Below, in pieces: positions 54,201-62,007 of a DNA stretch of 64,000 nucleotides (the first letter of the stretch is position 1; every line of letters begins with the position of its first letter). Both the position numbers and the translations under genes were made by a program. Source of the DNA: Butyrivibrio sp. (GTDB lineage Bacteria > Bacillota > Clostridia > Lachnospirales > Lachnospiraceae). Under the pieces are notes generated by a model. The model saw only the letters and a list, made by a program, of their open reading frames with translations. It was not told the origin of the DNA and did no database searches. The DNA lies in NCBI GenBank assembly GCA_015056565.1, contig SVGB01000011.1:1-64000 (forward strand), given 5' to 3'.

Positions 54201-54702
54201 GTATGACAGAAATAAGAGAGTCAATGTAGTACATTCTCTCCGAGTGGTGAATGACCCTCTCAGGATGAAAATAGCCATCAAGATAAAAGCCAATTGTCTC
54301 AGCCGTTATGATGACCAGCATAACCGGCTTCCATTTTCCAGAAACTACAAGTCCAGTGTAAAGATAAGCAAAGATGATCCATACAGCGCCGCCACCTCTT
54401 ATGCCACCGCCGTAGTAAAAAACTATTGGAAGGATCACCGCCAGGATTGCAACTACCGTAAGCCTTACTGCGCTTATTACTCTGTTCCTTTTAATAGCCA
54501 GAACAGTCATTATAGGCGCAACAACAACAGTGACAGCAAGGGTAATGATCTCCACAATGTTCTCACCGGTAATGATATCTCCAATAAGTGCCAGTGCCAT
54601 GAAGAATACAGTTATGAATGTCAAAAGTATATAAACTCGGTCTCTAAAACTTCTGGAAGGATCCTTAAGGCCATCGACCATTTTCCTAAACATCTTGATC
54701 AT
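51289..54702 (-). CDS. Hybrid histidine kinase with REC, DegV-like and HPt domains
   Basis: 1137 residues. N-terminal about 190 residues: six membrane helices. HisKA with SSMSHEIRTPINSIL near 212, HATPase with LVNLLNNAVKYTKEG and VTDTGMGI / GTGLGLSIVKQL, then REC (ARVLIVDDNEMN near 466; MDHLMPGMNG). Residues about 611-890 match DegV/FakB fatty-acid-binding proteins: IAITINSMCDLP, IPFKLL, SEPPSADEF, VIHITLSAEVSKEY and CGPGAFGIMYI. The DegV motifs LSSGLSGTY and HTGPGALG are altered (Ser-Ala-Glu-Val and Ser-Cys). HPt with HALKSSARLVGAG near 985 closes the protein. It overlaps the previous kinase stop by one base. A lipid-responsive phosphorelay is an inference. Confidence 0.88.
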   Translation of the reverse strand: MIKMFRKMVDGLKDPSRSFRDRVYILLTFITVFFMALALIGDIITGENIVEIITLAVTVVVAPIMTVLAIKRNRVISAVRLTVVAILAVILPIVFYYGGGIRGGGAVWIIFAYLYTGLVVSGKWKPVMLVIITAETIGFYLDGYFHPERVIHHSERMYYIDSLISVILVGIICCVMVWFVEWLFRAENKRAKEETKKVEELNKSQNRFFSSMSHEIRTPINSILGLNEIILRQEDASEEIVKDAANIQGAGKMLLALVNDILDLSKIEAGRMDIVPVNYSVATLVSDIVNMMWLRAEQKGLEFKVEIDPTIPRELFGDEMRIKQILVNLLNNAVKYTKEGTVTFHMEEEDIRDDSVHILFTVTDTGMGIKQDTLPFIFNAFQRVDEENTTKIEGTGLGLSIVKQLVELMDGDITVSSVYTQGSTFTVSLWQKISNPMAVGEIDITNYGSAASGRDYEVSFTAPEARVLIVDDNEMNLEVEKKLLIGTKMSIDTADSGEEALSMTANIRYDIILMDHLMPGMNGIECMQRIRKQAGGRNNHVPIIALTANAGSENRELYSSSGFDGYLVKPVSGQQLEETVLSHLPENIVTRQSSAETLRSQTKSSKGYTRKIPIAITINSMCDLPDIILKNLQIDAIPFKLLSEGREYYDGIEADPDEVLNYMNEGKHFLSEPPSADEFEQFFEKELKKAHQVIHITLSAEVSKEYENAKEAAKAYGNVYVFNSGINSSAMGIMALLAYHMAGQGLTPGKIIGELNNIKKNIHCSFVASDPGVLYRRGFVGKGTYGFMQSIGMKPFMLVKDSVFRLDRAHFGDTWKGYKKYIEYALPRYAKPNLDFVFITHAGISEEMLEKIKEKVLLRFPFKNVIFQKASAAMSISCGPGAFGIMYIDETDRAYNLEKLVSYDDNVPVLIPEKKHKSREKDVSVKKEEWFEGIEGIDKNLAIENSGSEESFLSVLSIFYNSIEDKAKELENYYNEGDFGSYTTKVHALKSSARLVGAGKLSKDAEDLEMAGKAQDISFIQKNHDNLMNELRGFKEPLEKYYEKNPVKADDAEDDAAAAQEDHSVSNEDLGEILIKSMYTALEAGAKEKNKEFLSKTFKEMEDFSFAEQHVQTITKLRNCFEKEDYEAMENILKEIK

Positions 54703-56765
54703 CAGCGCTTACCTCCCCTGTTTCCAGCCTTGCCCTCAGTCACTACGCGCTGCATCACTCTCTCAAAATCGCTGATAATGATAGGCTTAGAAATAAAGCC
54801 ATCGAAGCCTTCTCTTAGGAACATCTCCTTCGCTCCGCTGACTGCATTGGCAGTTAAGGCCACAATGGCCACCTTTTTACCATCTCTTTCTGCCGCACTT
54901 CTTATCCTCTTCATGGCCTCAACACCATCCATCTGTGGCATCATGTGATCCATGAAGATTACGTCATATTCATTTCTGTCAAACTTATCCAGTGCTTCCA
55001 TACCGCTGTCTGCAGTATCTATGATCATCTTGTATTCTTTAAAAAGACCTGTGGCCACAACAAGGTTCATGGGCTCGTCATCTACTACAAGGGCCCTTAC
55101 GCCTTCAAGATCCGGCTTTTCAAGGTTCTCCTCAAATGAGACTACATTGCCACTGGTAGTACCATTTAGTACCTGAACGATTGATAGTCCATAAACAGGC
55201 TTTCTTATAACAATTGCCCTGGTGTCCTTTTTAGCCTCGTAGTCCTCCTCAGCGGTGATTGCCAGCACGATATTTCTATCAAGTTCATTTTCAAAGAAGT
55301 CCCTGTCATGTTCATACTCAACATCACCTACAAACACATGAGTTATATCACCTCTTGCAATGAGCTTTTTCAAATCATCAATGTTGCTTGCGAAGAACAG
55401 ATTGTGACGAAGGCCCCTGGCCAGATTTTCAGACATGTTCTTGTACATAAGTCCAAGACCTGGTACCTCATATCTGTTTAGCCAGTTGTAGATCACAACG
55501 TTTATAAAGCTATCAGTATTTATGGACATACACGGTGAAGGATCGATAACTTCCTGGAAGATACTGATCCTTACAGTCGTGCCCAAATTTTTCTGGCTCT
55601 CTATCTTCACAAAGCCGTCCATACTGCGGACAAGTCCAAGAACTACAGAAAGCCCAAGTCCGACACCTCCAGTGCTCCTGTCTCTCTTTTTATCAGCCTG
55701 GTAGATGCCCTTGGTTATCCTGCTAAGATCCTTCTGTGTCATGCCAACTCCGGTATCGGACACTTCAATAATGAGGTTTACCCCATATTCCTTTTTATAG
55801 GTGGTTATTTTAAGACAGGCTCCGCCCTTTCTCGTAAACTTAAAGGCATTGTCCAGAAGGTGACTTATGATCTTGTGAATCTTTTTCATGTCGCCCTTCA
55901 TGACTGCCGGAACTTCAGGGTCAAGATCCACAACGAAATCCAGATCCGTCTCACTTCTCATGGTGTTATACCCTATAAGTACATCGTTAAGAAGCGATGT
56001 GATCATATATCTCTCATTTTCAATAATGACGTTCTGCCTCTGGATCTCACTGTAATCCTGAATATCTTCTATCTGGTGTGATATTCGAAGTCCCGCATTT
56101 TTTATAGTCTGTATATCTTCTCTTTTCTCTCTTTTCAAAATAAGGTCTGTAAGACCATTTATTACATTGATGGGGGTACGAAGTTCATGGGAGAGGTTGA
56201 CAAGAAAGTCTTCCATATCGTGATCATTGGACCTTATGGTGCTTTCAAGCTTGTCCACAGCTGAATTGCTCTCTAAAATCTTTTCAACAATGGTCTTAAG
56301 TACGATGTACAGACATACCATAGAGATCACGTGCAAAAGTATTCTTGATATTGTCATTGAGTCAAAGACAAACTTATCCCGCTTTGCCATAACTATCTGA
56401 GTTATTACAAGGACCATGAACTCAATAATGATAAGCCTCATAAAATCAATTCTTTTTATCAGGGCAGCAACAGCCATAAGAAGCGCAGCAACTACATACA
56501 GGTCAAAAAAACTGCTCTTGTGGACTCCATGGAAAAAAGCTATGAACATAGAAAAGATCAGATAAAAATCCTCTCTGAACCTGGCCGAGCCCTTTTGGGT
56601 TACGTGCATCCATCCGGCTCCAACCACTCCAACTATGATAACCGGAGGCATCCAAAATTCCCACCCCTGGGTCACACTTTCAAGAATGGCTCCAACACCT
56701 GCAATTGAAAGAATTGCAACTACGGTATTATGGGTTTTTATGATCTGTTGATGATTATCTCCCAC
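54702..56765 (-). CDS. Hybrid histidine kinase with two receiver domains, one degenerate
   Basis: 687 residues: about six membrane helices (1-160), HisKA (VNLSHELRTPINVINGL), HATPase (LDNAFKFTRKGGA, VSDTGVGM, GGVGLGLSVVLGL), a degenerate receiver-like region (INVVIYNWLNRYEVPGLG ... FVGDVEYEHDRDF) and a normal REC (VRALVVDDEPMN, MDHMMPQMDGVE, LTANAV, SKPI). No HPt is attached; the HPt of the next gene could serve both. The start is GTG (56765) with AAAGGAG upstream. It lies 11 bases after the GGDEF gene at 56777. Confidence 0.9.
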   Translation of the reverse strand: MGDNHQQIIKTHNTVVAILSIAGVGAILESVTQGWEFWMPPVIIVGVVGAGWMHVTQKGSARFREDFYLIFSMFIAFFHGVHKSSFFDLYVVAALLMAVAALIKRIDFMRLIIIEFMVLVITQIVMAKRDKFVFDSMTISRILLHVISMVCLYIVLKTIVEKILESNSAVDKLESTIRSNDHDMEDFLVNLSHELRTPINVINGLTDLILKREKREDIQTIKNAGLRISHQIEDIQDYSEIQRQNVIIENERYMITSLLNDVLIGYNTMRSETDLDFVVDLDPEVPAVMKGDMKKIHKIISHLLDNAFKFTRKGGACLKITTYKKEYGVNLIIEVSDTGVGMTQKDLSRITKGIYQADKKRDRSTGGVGLGLSVVLGLVRSMDGFVKIESQKNLGTTVRISIFQEVIDPSPCMSINTDSFINVVIYNWLNRYEVPGLGLMYKNMSENLARGLRHNLFFASNIDDLKKLIARGDITHVFVGDVEYEHDRDFFENELDRNIVLAITAEEDYEAKKDTRAIVIRKPVYGLSIVQVLNGTTSGNVVSFEENLEKPDLEGVRALVVDDEPMNLVVATGLFKEYKMIIDTADSGMEALDKFDRNEYDVIFMDHMMPQMDGVEAMKRIRSAAERDGKKVAIVALTANAVSGAKEMFLREGFDGFISKPIIISDFERVMQRVVTEGKAGNRGGKR

Positions 56766-56776
56766 AGTATGCTCCT

Positions 56777-58831
56777 TTAACGGCCGACTTTACTTTCTCT
56801 GTCCTTTACTAAAAGCTGCTTTGTGTATCTGATGACGTTCATTATATCTGTTGTACCGTTGGCACAGTAACATGCTCCGATAAATGTCCTGCACTCTTTT
56901 TCACCAAGATATTTTTTTGCTCTTTCAAGATCGTTCAAGAAGTAATATTCATCATTTTCAAAACCAAAGCAGACAAACTCTTCTCCAGATACTGCATAGA
57001 CATTCTCGTCTCCAAAGGCATCCATAAGACACCTTGCAGTATTTCTAAGAATGGCTTCCGTGTTTTCATGGCGGATGTTGTCATTGATCTCACGAAGCCC
57101 TGCCACCTCACAGATCACATATCCAAAGGGCTGGGAATAGTCCATCTGGTTTTCCGCAAACTCCCGCATTGCGCTTCTGTTCATGGCACCTGACACAGGA
57201 TCGTGATAGCTGTAATAGAGCATTCTTTCCTGCTCCTTGCGCTGACCGATGAACTGGCCAAAAAAGTATGCCATGATATCCATCACTTCATCTACGCTCT
57301 TTACACGCTCCATCTCAATGTCCTTGACTCCCAAAAATCCAAGGACAGTATCTCCAAGTTTTATGCATTTATATTCATTGTTGCCTTTATGATCGCTTAT
57401 TTTTTCAATAAACTGCTCTTCGCTGTTTTCGTAGTTTAATACAAGGCTCTCTTTGGGCATCGGATCAAGCCCTTCCTTAAACCACTCATAGGTGATATTG
57501 AACTTTCCTTTTTTCTTATCCTCATAGATAAATGCACGGCTTGCCCCAAGCTCTTTTGCAATATACTCAAGAAGCATCCGGATGCTGTCTGAGGGATTCT
57601 TAGTACTTACAGCCACCTGCAGTGAATGGTTGATAAACCTGTCTCTGTCAACAGCCGCCTGATCCCTCATCCACCAGTTCACAAACTGTCCCATTACTGT
57701 CGCTAAAAACAGCACCATGCCTATCCTTATAAAAAAGCCAAAGTGATGTTCCCAAAGTCCAAAAAGATATACCGCCAGCTCGATCACGGCGCATACTGCC
57801 ATTTCAAAAAATGCAAAAGCAATGATCTTGTTTTTTGTTGGAATACTCCTTCTCTTGCAGTACATATGATCATCTACTAAAAGAGCTGTAATAAGTACAA
57901 TAGTTACTCCAACAGCCAGGATTTCAAAAGGAATAAAGCTGTTCATCATGTCAGCGTCTGCATAGAACCTAAGTCCCATGATTGAAACAGTAATGACCAT
58001 CGTTGCAAAAAACGCCACATACTCATATATTTTTCTTTTTTGTCTTGTGGAAGAATTTAGAAATCTCACAAAGGGATACGGCAACAGCATAACAAAAAGT
58101 CTGTTAAAGACACGCCACATTATGTTGATGCCTGTAAGAGTCTGGATTACCGGCATTCCGCCAAGAACCCACAGTCCAAATAAGCCTGAGCCTACTCCCA
58201 GATCAAGGATATCCAGCGGAATACCCTTTTTATCAGATATTCCCAGCCAGATAAGTATGATTATAAAGCCAAAGAAAATAATAAGAAGCGTAAGGAAAAG
58301 TGATACGGCGTTCTGACTCAGCATCATATGAATATAGCTGGAAGCCGGGCCAACATAGATGTTATAGACTTCACCAATTCTTGATTTTATGCTGACTCTG
58401 TACATCTCGAGGATCACGCTTTTGCCGCTATCGTGCTCACACAGTCCTATACTGTGATATACTGTTCCCTCGCCAAATCCTGTCAGGTTCTCTTTGGGCT
58501 CATAAGTGTAAATGACCTCTCCATTCATATACACCTTAACATTGGTATATTTTGACAAAAAGCACAGGCAATCCCCGTCCTTAAGATCATCCGGAAGAGT
58601 ATTTGTCAAAGTCACATTCCCGGTAATAGATTTTATCTTTGTCGTATCAAGATCGTAGGTATTACCATCAGAATCATGCCAGTTGCTAGAAAAATGAACA
58701 AGTTTCTCAGAAAAGTCCTTCCCAAAGGCATCAGTAAAGAAAAGTGCATAGAAAAACACCACCAGCACCAGAGCCGCAAATATCAGATTGTAATAGAATA
58801 TATTACTTAGAGGTTTTCTGTTGTCTTTCAT
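56777..58831 (-). CDS. GGDEF protein with 7TM and GAF-like parts; active-site motif SGEEF
   Basis: 684 residues. An N-terminal extracytoplasmic beta-rich domain (7TMR-DISMED2-like, residues 40-175), seven membrane helices (about 176-390), a GAF-like domain (about 405-540), and a C-terminal GGDEF domain where the signature reads SGEEF (AVSGEEFVCFG) and the last part SRAFI-like substrate segment is poorly kept. The A-site Ser/Gly change is seen in some active cyclases, so activity is open. GAGGG precedes the ATG. Confidence 0.82.
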   Translation of the reverse strand: MKDNRKPLSNIFYYNLIFAALVLVVFFYALFFTDAFGKDFSEKLVHFSSNWHDSDGNTYDLDTTKIKSITGNVTLTNTLPDDLKDGDCLCFLSKYTNVKVYMNGEVIYTYEPKENLTGFGEGTVYHSIGLCEHDSGKSVILEMYRVSIKSRIGEVYNIYVGPASSYIHMMLSQNAVSLFLTLLIIFFGFIIILIWLGISDKKGIPLDILDLGVGSGLFGLWVLGGMPVIQTLTGINIMWRVFNRLFVMLLPYPFVRFLNSSTRQKRKIYEYVAFFATMVITVSIMGLRFYADADMMNSFIPFEILAVGVTIVLITALLVDDHMYCKRRSIPTKNKIIAFAFFEMAVCAVIELAVYLFGLWEHHFGFFIRIGMVLFLATVMGQFVNWWMRDQAAVDRDRFINHSLQVAVSTKNPSDSIRMLLEYIAKELGASRAFIYEDKKKGKFNITYEWFKEGLDPMPKESLVLNYENSEEQFIEKISDHKGNNEYKCIKLGDTVLGFLGVKDIEMERVKSVDEVMDIMAYFFGQFIGQRKEQERMLYYSYHDPVSGAMNRSAMREFAENQMDYSQPFGYVICEVAGLREINDNIRHENTEAILRNTARCLMDAFGDENVYAVSGEEFVCFGFENDEYYFLNDLERAKKYLGEKECRTFIGACYCANGTTDIMNVIRYTKQLLVKDRESKVGR

Positions 58832-58858
58832 AGGCAGCTACCCTCAAGTTTGTAACAA

Positions 58859-58922
58859 GACACGGGGACGGTTCTTCTGTCTCATTGTGCACAACATGAC
58901 ACGGGGACGGTTCTTTTGTCAT
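58859..58922. repeat. Two direct copies of the GGGGACGG repeat
   Basis: Two head-to-tail copies of GACACGGGGACGGTTCTT(C/T)TGTC at 58859-58880 and 58898-58920, 39 bases apart, between the two GGDEF genes. Each copy ends GACA...TGTC. Related to 39614-39700 and 42071-42137, but here direct rather than inverted. Confidence 0.8.
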
Positions 58923-58925
58923 ATT

Positions 58926-60437
58926 TTACTGGATACGTTTGTCGCCCCTTCTGTCTATGCCTTTTTTCTCGTAGTACTCAGCCTTAGACTTGTACATTGC
59001 ATCGTCAGCTTTTCTCTCAAGTTCATGGATATTAAGCTCTTTATTATCTGCATAGGAAGCGTATCCAATTGACACCGACAGCGAATGGGAATACTGTCCA
59101 TACCAGTTGTCGACCTGGTTTTCAATATCCCTGCAAACCGCCTGTGGGTCGTTCGTCCTTAGGATTGCAGCAAATTCATCTCCGCCAATTCTGTAAACCT
59201 TGCCCTTACTGCCGATGGCCAGCAAAAGACATTCAGCCGCGCCTTTAATAAGCTCATCACCGCCTGCATGGCCCTTGGTGTCGTTGACTTTCTTAAGTCC
59301 ATTCACGTCAGCTGAAAGAATAACAAAGTCTTCCGGAAGTCCATTTTCCATGTACTCGGCCAGATCTTCCTCGTAGCTTCGCCTGTTAAAGAGCCTTGTG
59401 AGTTCGTCTGTCATGGCAATCCTGACAAGGCGCTCTTCTCTTTGCTTCTCCTCATCTACATTTCGCGTTGTAAAAACAACCTGTGTAGGAACGCCATTTT
59501 CATCCACTTCCACCGGAATGTACTGGGCCCTGAACCATCCATGAACCACATCGATAAAGTCATCACTTATAAGTCTCTTGCCAATAAGCCTTTCCTGTAC
59601 AGTTCCAATATTTGTAAATCTAATAAAGTTTTCAAGTTGATCCGGCATTACACGTCCCCTGATCTTGCGGGTCATAATAGTATAAGGCATATTTGCGAGA
59701 TCAATTGTGTATTTTTTCTGCTCCTTGCCTCTTACTGACACCTCTGTACAGTCTTTAAAATCAATAAGATTTACCCTGTCGTAAATATCAGCGATTGACT
59801 TAAGGATGTTCACCTTGTCCTGTATTTCTGTATCCTTGGTCTTCTGGAGTTTGATAGTTGCCTCAGAACTGGCCATAAGTGAATGATAGCGCACCGTCAT
59901 TCCAAGTCCGGATACAAGAGTAAGGATAAAATAGTTTATCGGATTGATACCTGCAGCATGATCCACCTGATAGATCATGCCAAACAACAGCACATATGTA
60001 AGTATTGCAAGGATCATGCTAAACCACGGTTTTAATACAATAAAGCAGACAAGCATAACCTCTACAGCATAAAATGTCAGCATCTGCTCGCCATCTGCAT
60101 ACGTACTGTGCGAACTCCACATAGCCCACAGCGACATGAGCATGTAATAAACTGTATTAAGTACGACCACCTTCCAATGGTCTTCAAGTCCCTTTTTGAG
60201 AAGAAGGTTGGAAACCAAAAAGCCAGCAAGGCAAGTAAAAATGCAAAATAGCACACTATGAATGCTGATAATCTCTTCTCTGCCGATGCTCTTTCTGGTC
60301 AGAATAAAGAAAGCCAAAGTTATAGATTCAAAAATGGCTACAATAATGGAAATATTCTCTATGCTCTTGGTACTAGTCTCATCCATCAGTTTTTGAACTT
60401 CTTTGTCAACAACCGGGAAGAAGTATCGTTTCAGCAT
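58926..60437 (-). CDS. Diguanylate cyclase with intact GGDEF
   Basis: 503 residues. About six to seven membrane helices in the first 200 residues, a PAS-like cytoplasmic domain (about 225-340; LIDFKDCTEVSVRGKE, FFTTRNVDEE-type end) and a GGDEF domain with TDELTRLFNRRSYEED, NDTKGHAGGD and RIGGDEFAAIL (near 417). It should make cyclic di-GMP. No RxxD inhibitory site is apparent. AAAGGCG precedes the ATG. First gene of the signalling block. Confidence 0.92.
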   Translation of the reverse strand: MLKRYFFPVVDKEVQKLMDETSTKSIENISIIVAIFESITLAFFILTRKSIGREEIISIHSVLFCIFTCLAGFLVSNLLLKKGLEDHWKVVVLNTVYYMLMSLWAMWSSHSTYADGEQMLTFYAVEVMLVCFIVLKPWFSMILAILTYVLLFGMIYQVDHAAGINPINYFILTLVSGLGMTVRYHSLMASSEATIKLQKTKDTEIQDKVNILKSIADIYDRVNLIDFKDCTEVSVRGKEQKKYTIDLANMPYTIMTRKIRGRVMPDQLENFIRFTNIGTVQERLIGKRLISDDFIDVVHGWFRAQYIPVEVDENGVPTQVVFTTRNVDEEKQREERLVRIAMTDELTRLFNRRSYEEDLAEYMENGLPEDFVILSADVNGLKKVNDTKGHAGGDELIKGAAECLLLAIGSKGKVYRIGGDEFAAILRTNDPQAVCRDIENQVDNWYGQYSHSLSVSIGYASYADNKELNIHELERKADDAMYKSKAEYYEKKGIDRRGDKRIQ

Positions 60438-60534
60438 AACATCGCCTTTCGCTCAAAGTTTCCTCATGTTATTCCATAGTTACATATATTATAATTCATA
60501 TTTCGTATAAAAATTCATAAATTACTATAAACAA
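60438..60534 (-). promoter_or_regulatory. Leader and probable promoter of the GGDEF gene
   Basis: A TATAAT box (60493..60488, minus strand) lies about 50 bases before the cyclase ATG; the -35 is weak. The region is AT-rich and begins at the terminator hairpin of the neighbouring repeat region. Confidence 0.4.
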
Positions 60535-60536
60535 AA

Positions 60537-60564
60537 AAGGACCAACTCTTTCGAGTTGATCCTT
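60537..60564 (-). terminator. Intrinsic terminator at the left repeat copy
   Basis: A 12-bp stem closed by a GAAA loop on the minus strand, followed by TTTTTTG. The same hairpin recurs at 60733-60760 followed by TTTTATTTT. Confidence 0.8.
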
Positions 60565-60599
60565 CCAGTTTCGTGCGGAAGATGGGACTTTGAGCAGAG

Positions 60600-60672
60600 C
60601 ACTTGGCGAGGTATTTTCGAGCCTAGTGCGAGCCATGGGTGAACACTTGACGAGGTTCTTTCGAGTCTAGTG
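60600..60672. repeat. Tandem 44-bp hairpin units
   Basis: Two copies of CACTTGRCGAGG...TCGAGYCTAGTG at 60600-60628 and 60644-60672, each able to form an 8-bp stem with one mismatch. Several differences compensate, which suggests RNA-level structure. They lie between the two tRNA-like ends. Confidence 0.7.
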
Positions 60673-60920
60673 TGAATCCCTGAACCCACGCAGCGAAGCT
60701 GCTGGGTGAGAGTCCCCTTCCGCGCAAAATAAAAGGACCAACTCTTTCGAGTTGATCCTTTTGTTTCGTGCGGAAGATGGGACTTGAACCAACTTTCGCA
60801 AAATAAATCTCAGAAAGAAAGGAGATTCTGGCGCCATCTCCTTTGATAGGACCCTATATAGGACCCACAATTGTAATATACATTTATATAAAATGCCACA
60901 TCACCACCCCAAAAACAAAA

Positions 60921-61050
60921 GAATACTTTTAAGGCGAGGACCACATCACTGCCTTAGAACAGAATAAGACTTTTATATCGAAGACCATATCACTACCTTA
61001 GAGCAGAATAAGACTTTTATATCGAAGACCATATCGCTACCATGTATCCA
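60921..61050. repeat. Three tandem repeats of about 44 bp
   Basis: Units beginning GAATAAGACTTTTATATCGA and ending CTACCTTAGAGCA occur at 60962-61005 and 61006-61047, with a more diverged copy at 60921-60961. They lie just before the signal-peptidase promoter. No spacers, so not a CRISPR array. Could be operators or decayed copies. Confidence 0.75.
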
Positions 61051-61060
61051 TGATACAATA

Positions 61061-61090
61061 TTGACAGTGATCAGAAGGTCTTTTTTTAAT
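61061..61090 (+). promoter_or_regulatory. Promoter of the signal peptidase gene
   Basis: Consensus TTGACA (61061-61066), an 18-base spacer and TTTAAT (61085-61090), about 38 bases before the ATG at 61129. Confidence 0.55.
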
Positions 61091-61128
61091 GCAAGAAATC
61101 TTATTAGACGATTGAGAGGTCTTTTTTG

Positions 61129-61653
61129 ATGCATGAAAAGTTTACCAGATGGCTGAAGGGTATGTTGGAAGTTAAGGATAAGGAAGTGTTTAAAGATGTT
61201 ATGATCTTTCTCATAACACTCACGCTGATGCTTACCTTCTTCCAACCCATTTATGTGGTCTCCGATTCGATGTTCATTACGCTAGCGACAGGTGATCGGT
61301 GTGTGACCAGGCGCACATGGATGGGCTATACTCCCAAGCGGGCCGATATAGTCTGTTTCAAAGAAGACGGCGAGATTATGATTAAGAGAGTCATCGGTCT
61401 CCCGGGTGAAACAATTTCTTTTAAAGATGGCTGGGTATATATAAATGGAGAACAGATAGACGAACCTTATCTTTCGATACCCGGTTATACCTATTCGAGG
61501 ATAGAGTCTTATACTATTCCAGAAGATTGTGTTTTTGTAATGGGGGATAACCGGACGAATTCAAGAGACTCAAGATTCTGGGATGATCCTTATCTCCAGT
61601 TAAAAGATATCACCAGTAAATATCTCTTTACTTTTTGGAAAGTAAAAAGATAA
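61129..61653 (+). CDS. lepB: Signal peptidase I, variant catalytic box
   Basis: 174 residues, the short Gram-positive size, with one N-terminal membrane helix (VMIFLITLTLMLTFFQPIYV). The Ser box reads SDSMFITLATGD, with catalytic Ser47; the usual Pro after Met is replaced by Phe-Ile. Lys86 lies in MIKRVIGLPGE, and GDNRTNSRDSRFW is the final box. It cleaves signal peptides outside the membrane. GAGAGG lies nine bases before the ATG; a TTG at 61126 is also possible. It is the first gene of the AT-rich right segment, so it may serve proteins of that segment. Confidence 0.88.
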   Translation: MHEKFTRWLKGMLEVKDKEVFKDVMIFLITLTLMLTFFQPIYVVSDSMFITLATGDRCVTRRTWMGYTPKRADIVCFKEDGEIMIKRVIGLPGETISFKDGWVYINGEQIDEPYLSIPGYTYSRIESYTIPEDCVFVMGDNRTNSRDSRFWDDPYLQLKDITSKYLFTFWKVKR

Positions 61654-61752
61654 ATGTATTATTTAAATGTATTCATTCAAATATTGATCTTATCTTTTGC
61701 TAGATAAAACATAATCACATAATAAATTATGTCGGCTTAAGGAGGATCAAAT

Positions 61753-62007
61753 ATGCCATCTAAAACTGATTATGTCGAGCGATTCCTAGCAGCCTTTAAA
61801 CTCAATGCCTATCTTGTAGTAATGTTTGAAGATTCAGTAGCAAAATATCGCCAGGGCAATACATCTGCTTTTATACGAAGATGTGCCAACTGCAATATAG
61901 CTACTAATCATGACAATATGCATTTTAAAAATCTGCAGGAATACCACGACAATCTTGCTGATTCGGCAGAATTGGCAATTCGTCTCTACAAAGAAAACGC
62001 AGGTTAA
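61753..62007 (+). CDS. Small hypothetical protein
   Basis: 84 residues, with a perfect AAGGAGG seven bases before the ATG. No membrane helix or signal peptide; mostly helical, with two cysteines in RRCANCNI. I do not recognise the family. Its stop codon lies inside a terminator hairpin that it shares with the convergent gene at 62004. Confidence 0.6.
   Translation: MPSKTDYVERFLAAFKLNAYLVVMFEDSVAKYRQGNTSAFIRRCANCNIATNHDNMHFKNLQEYHDNLADSAELAIRLYKENAG

Larger units (their letters stand above)
60535..60790 (-). repeat. Duplicated tRNA-like 3' ends with terminators, possible integration site
   Basis: Two direct copies of a segment of about 55 bases (60535-60590 and 60731-60785) consist of a hairpin AAGGATCAACTC-GAAA-GAGTTGGTCCTT and TCGTGCGGAAGATGGGACTT, the complement of a tRNA 3' end. 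The right copy extends to 60790, giving GGTTCAAGTCCCATCTTCCG and CAC, a typical T-loop arm and acceptor strand, but no tRNA body follows. This looks like an att duplication left by an element integrating at a tRNA 3' end. Between the copies, 60571-60727 can close a 15-bp stem on the minus strand. Confidence 0.6.

Noticed and set aside
60766..60790. A tRNA gene
   Set aside because: Only the T-loop arm and 3' acceptor strand are present; no anticodon or D arm follows in either direction.
60921..61050. CRISPR array
   Set aside because: Units are adjoining with no spacers, the copies vary and no cas genes are present.
61089..61115. Leader peptide (8 codons) before the signal peptidase
   Set aside because: Its ATG overlaps the predicted -10 box, so it would lie upstream of the transcript start.
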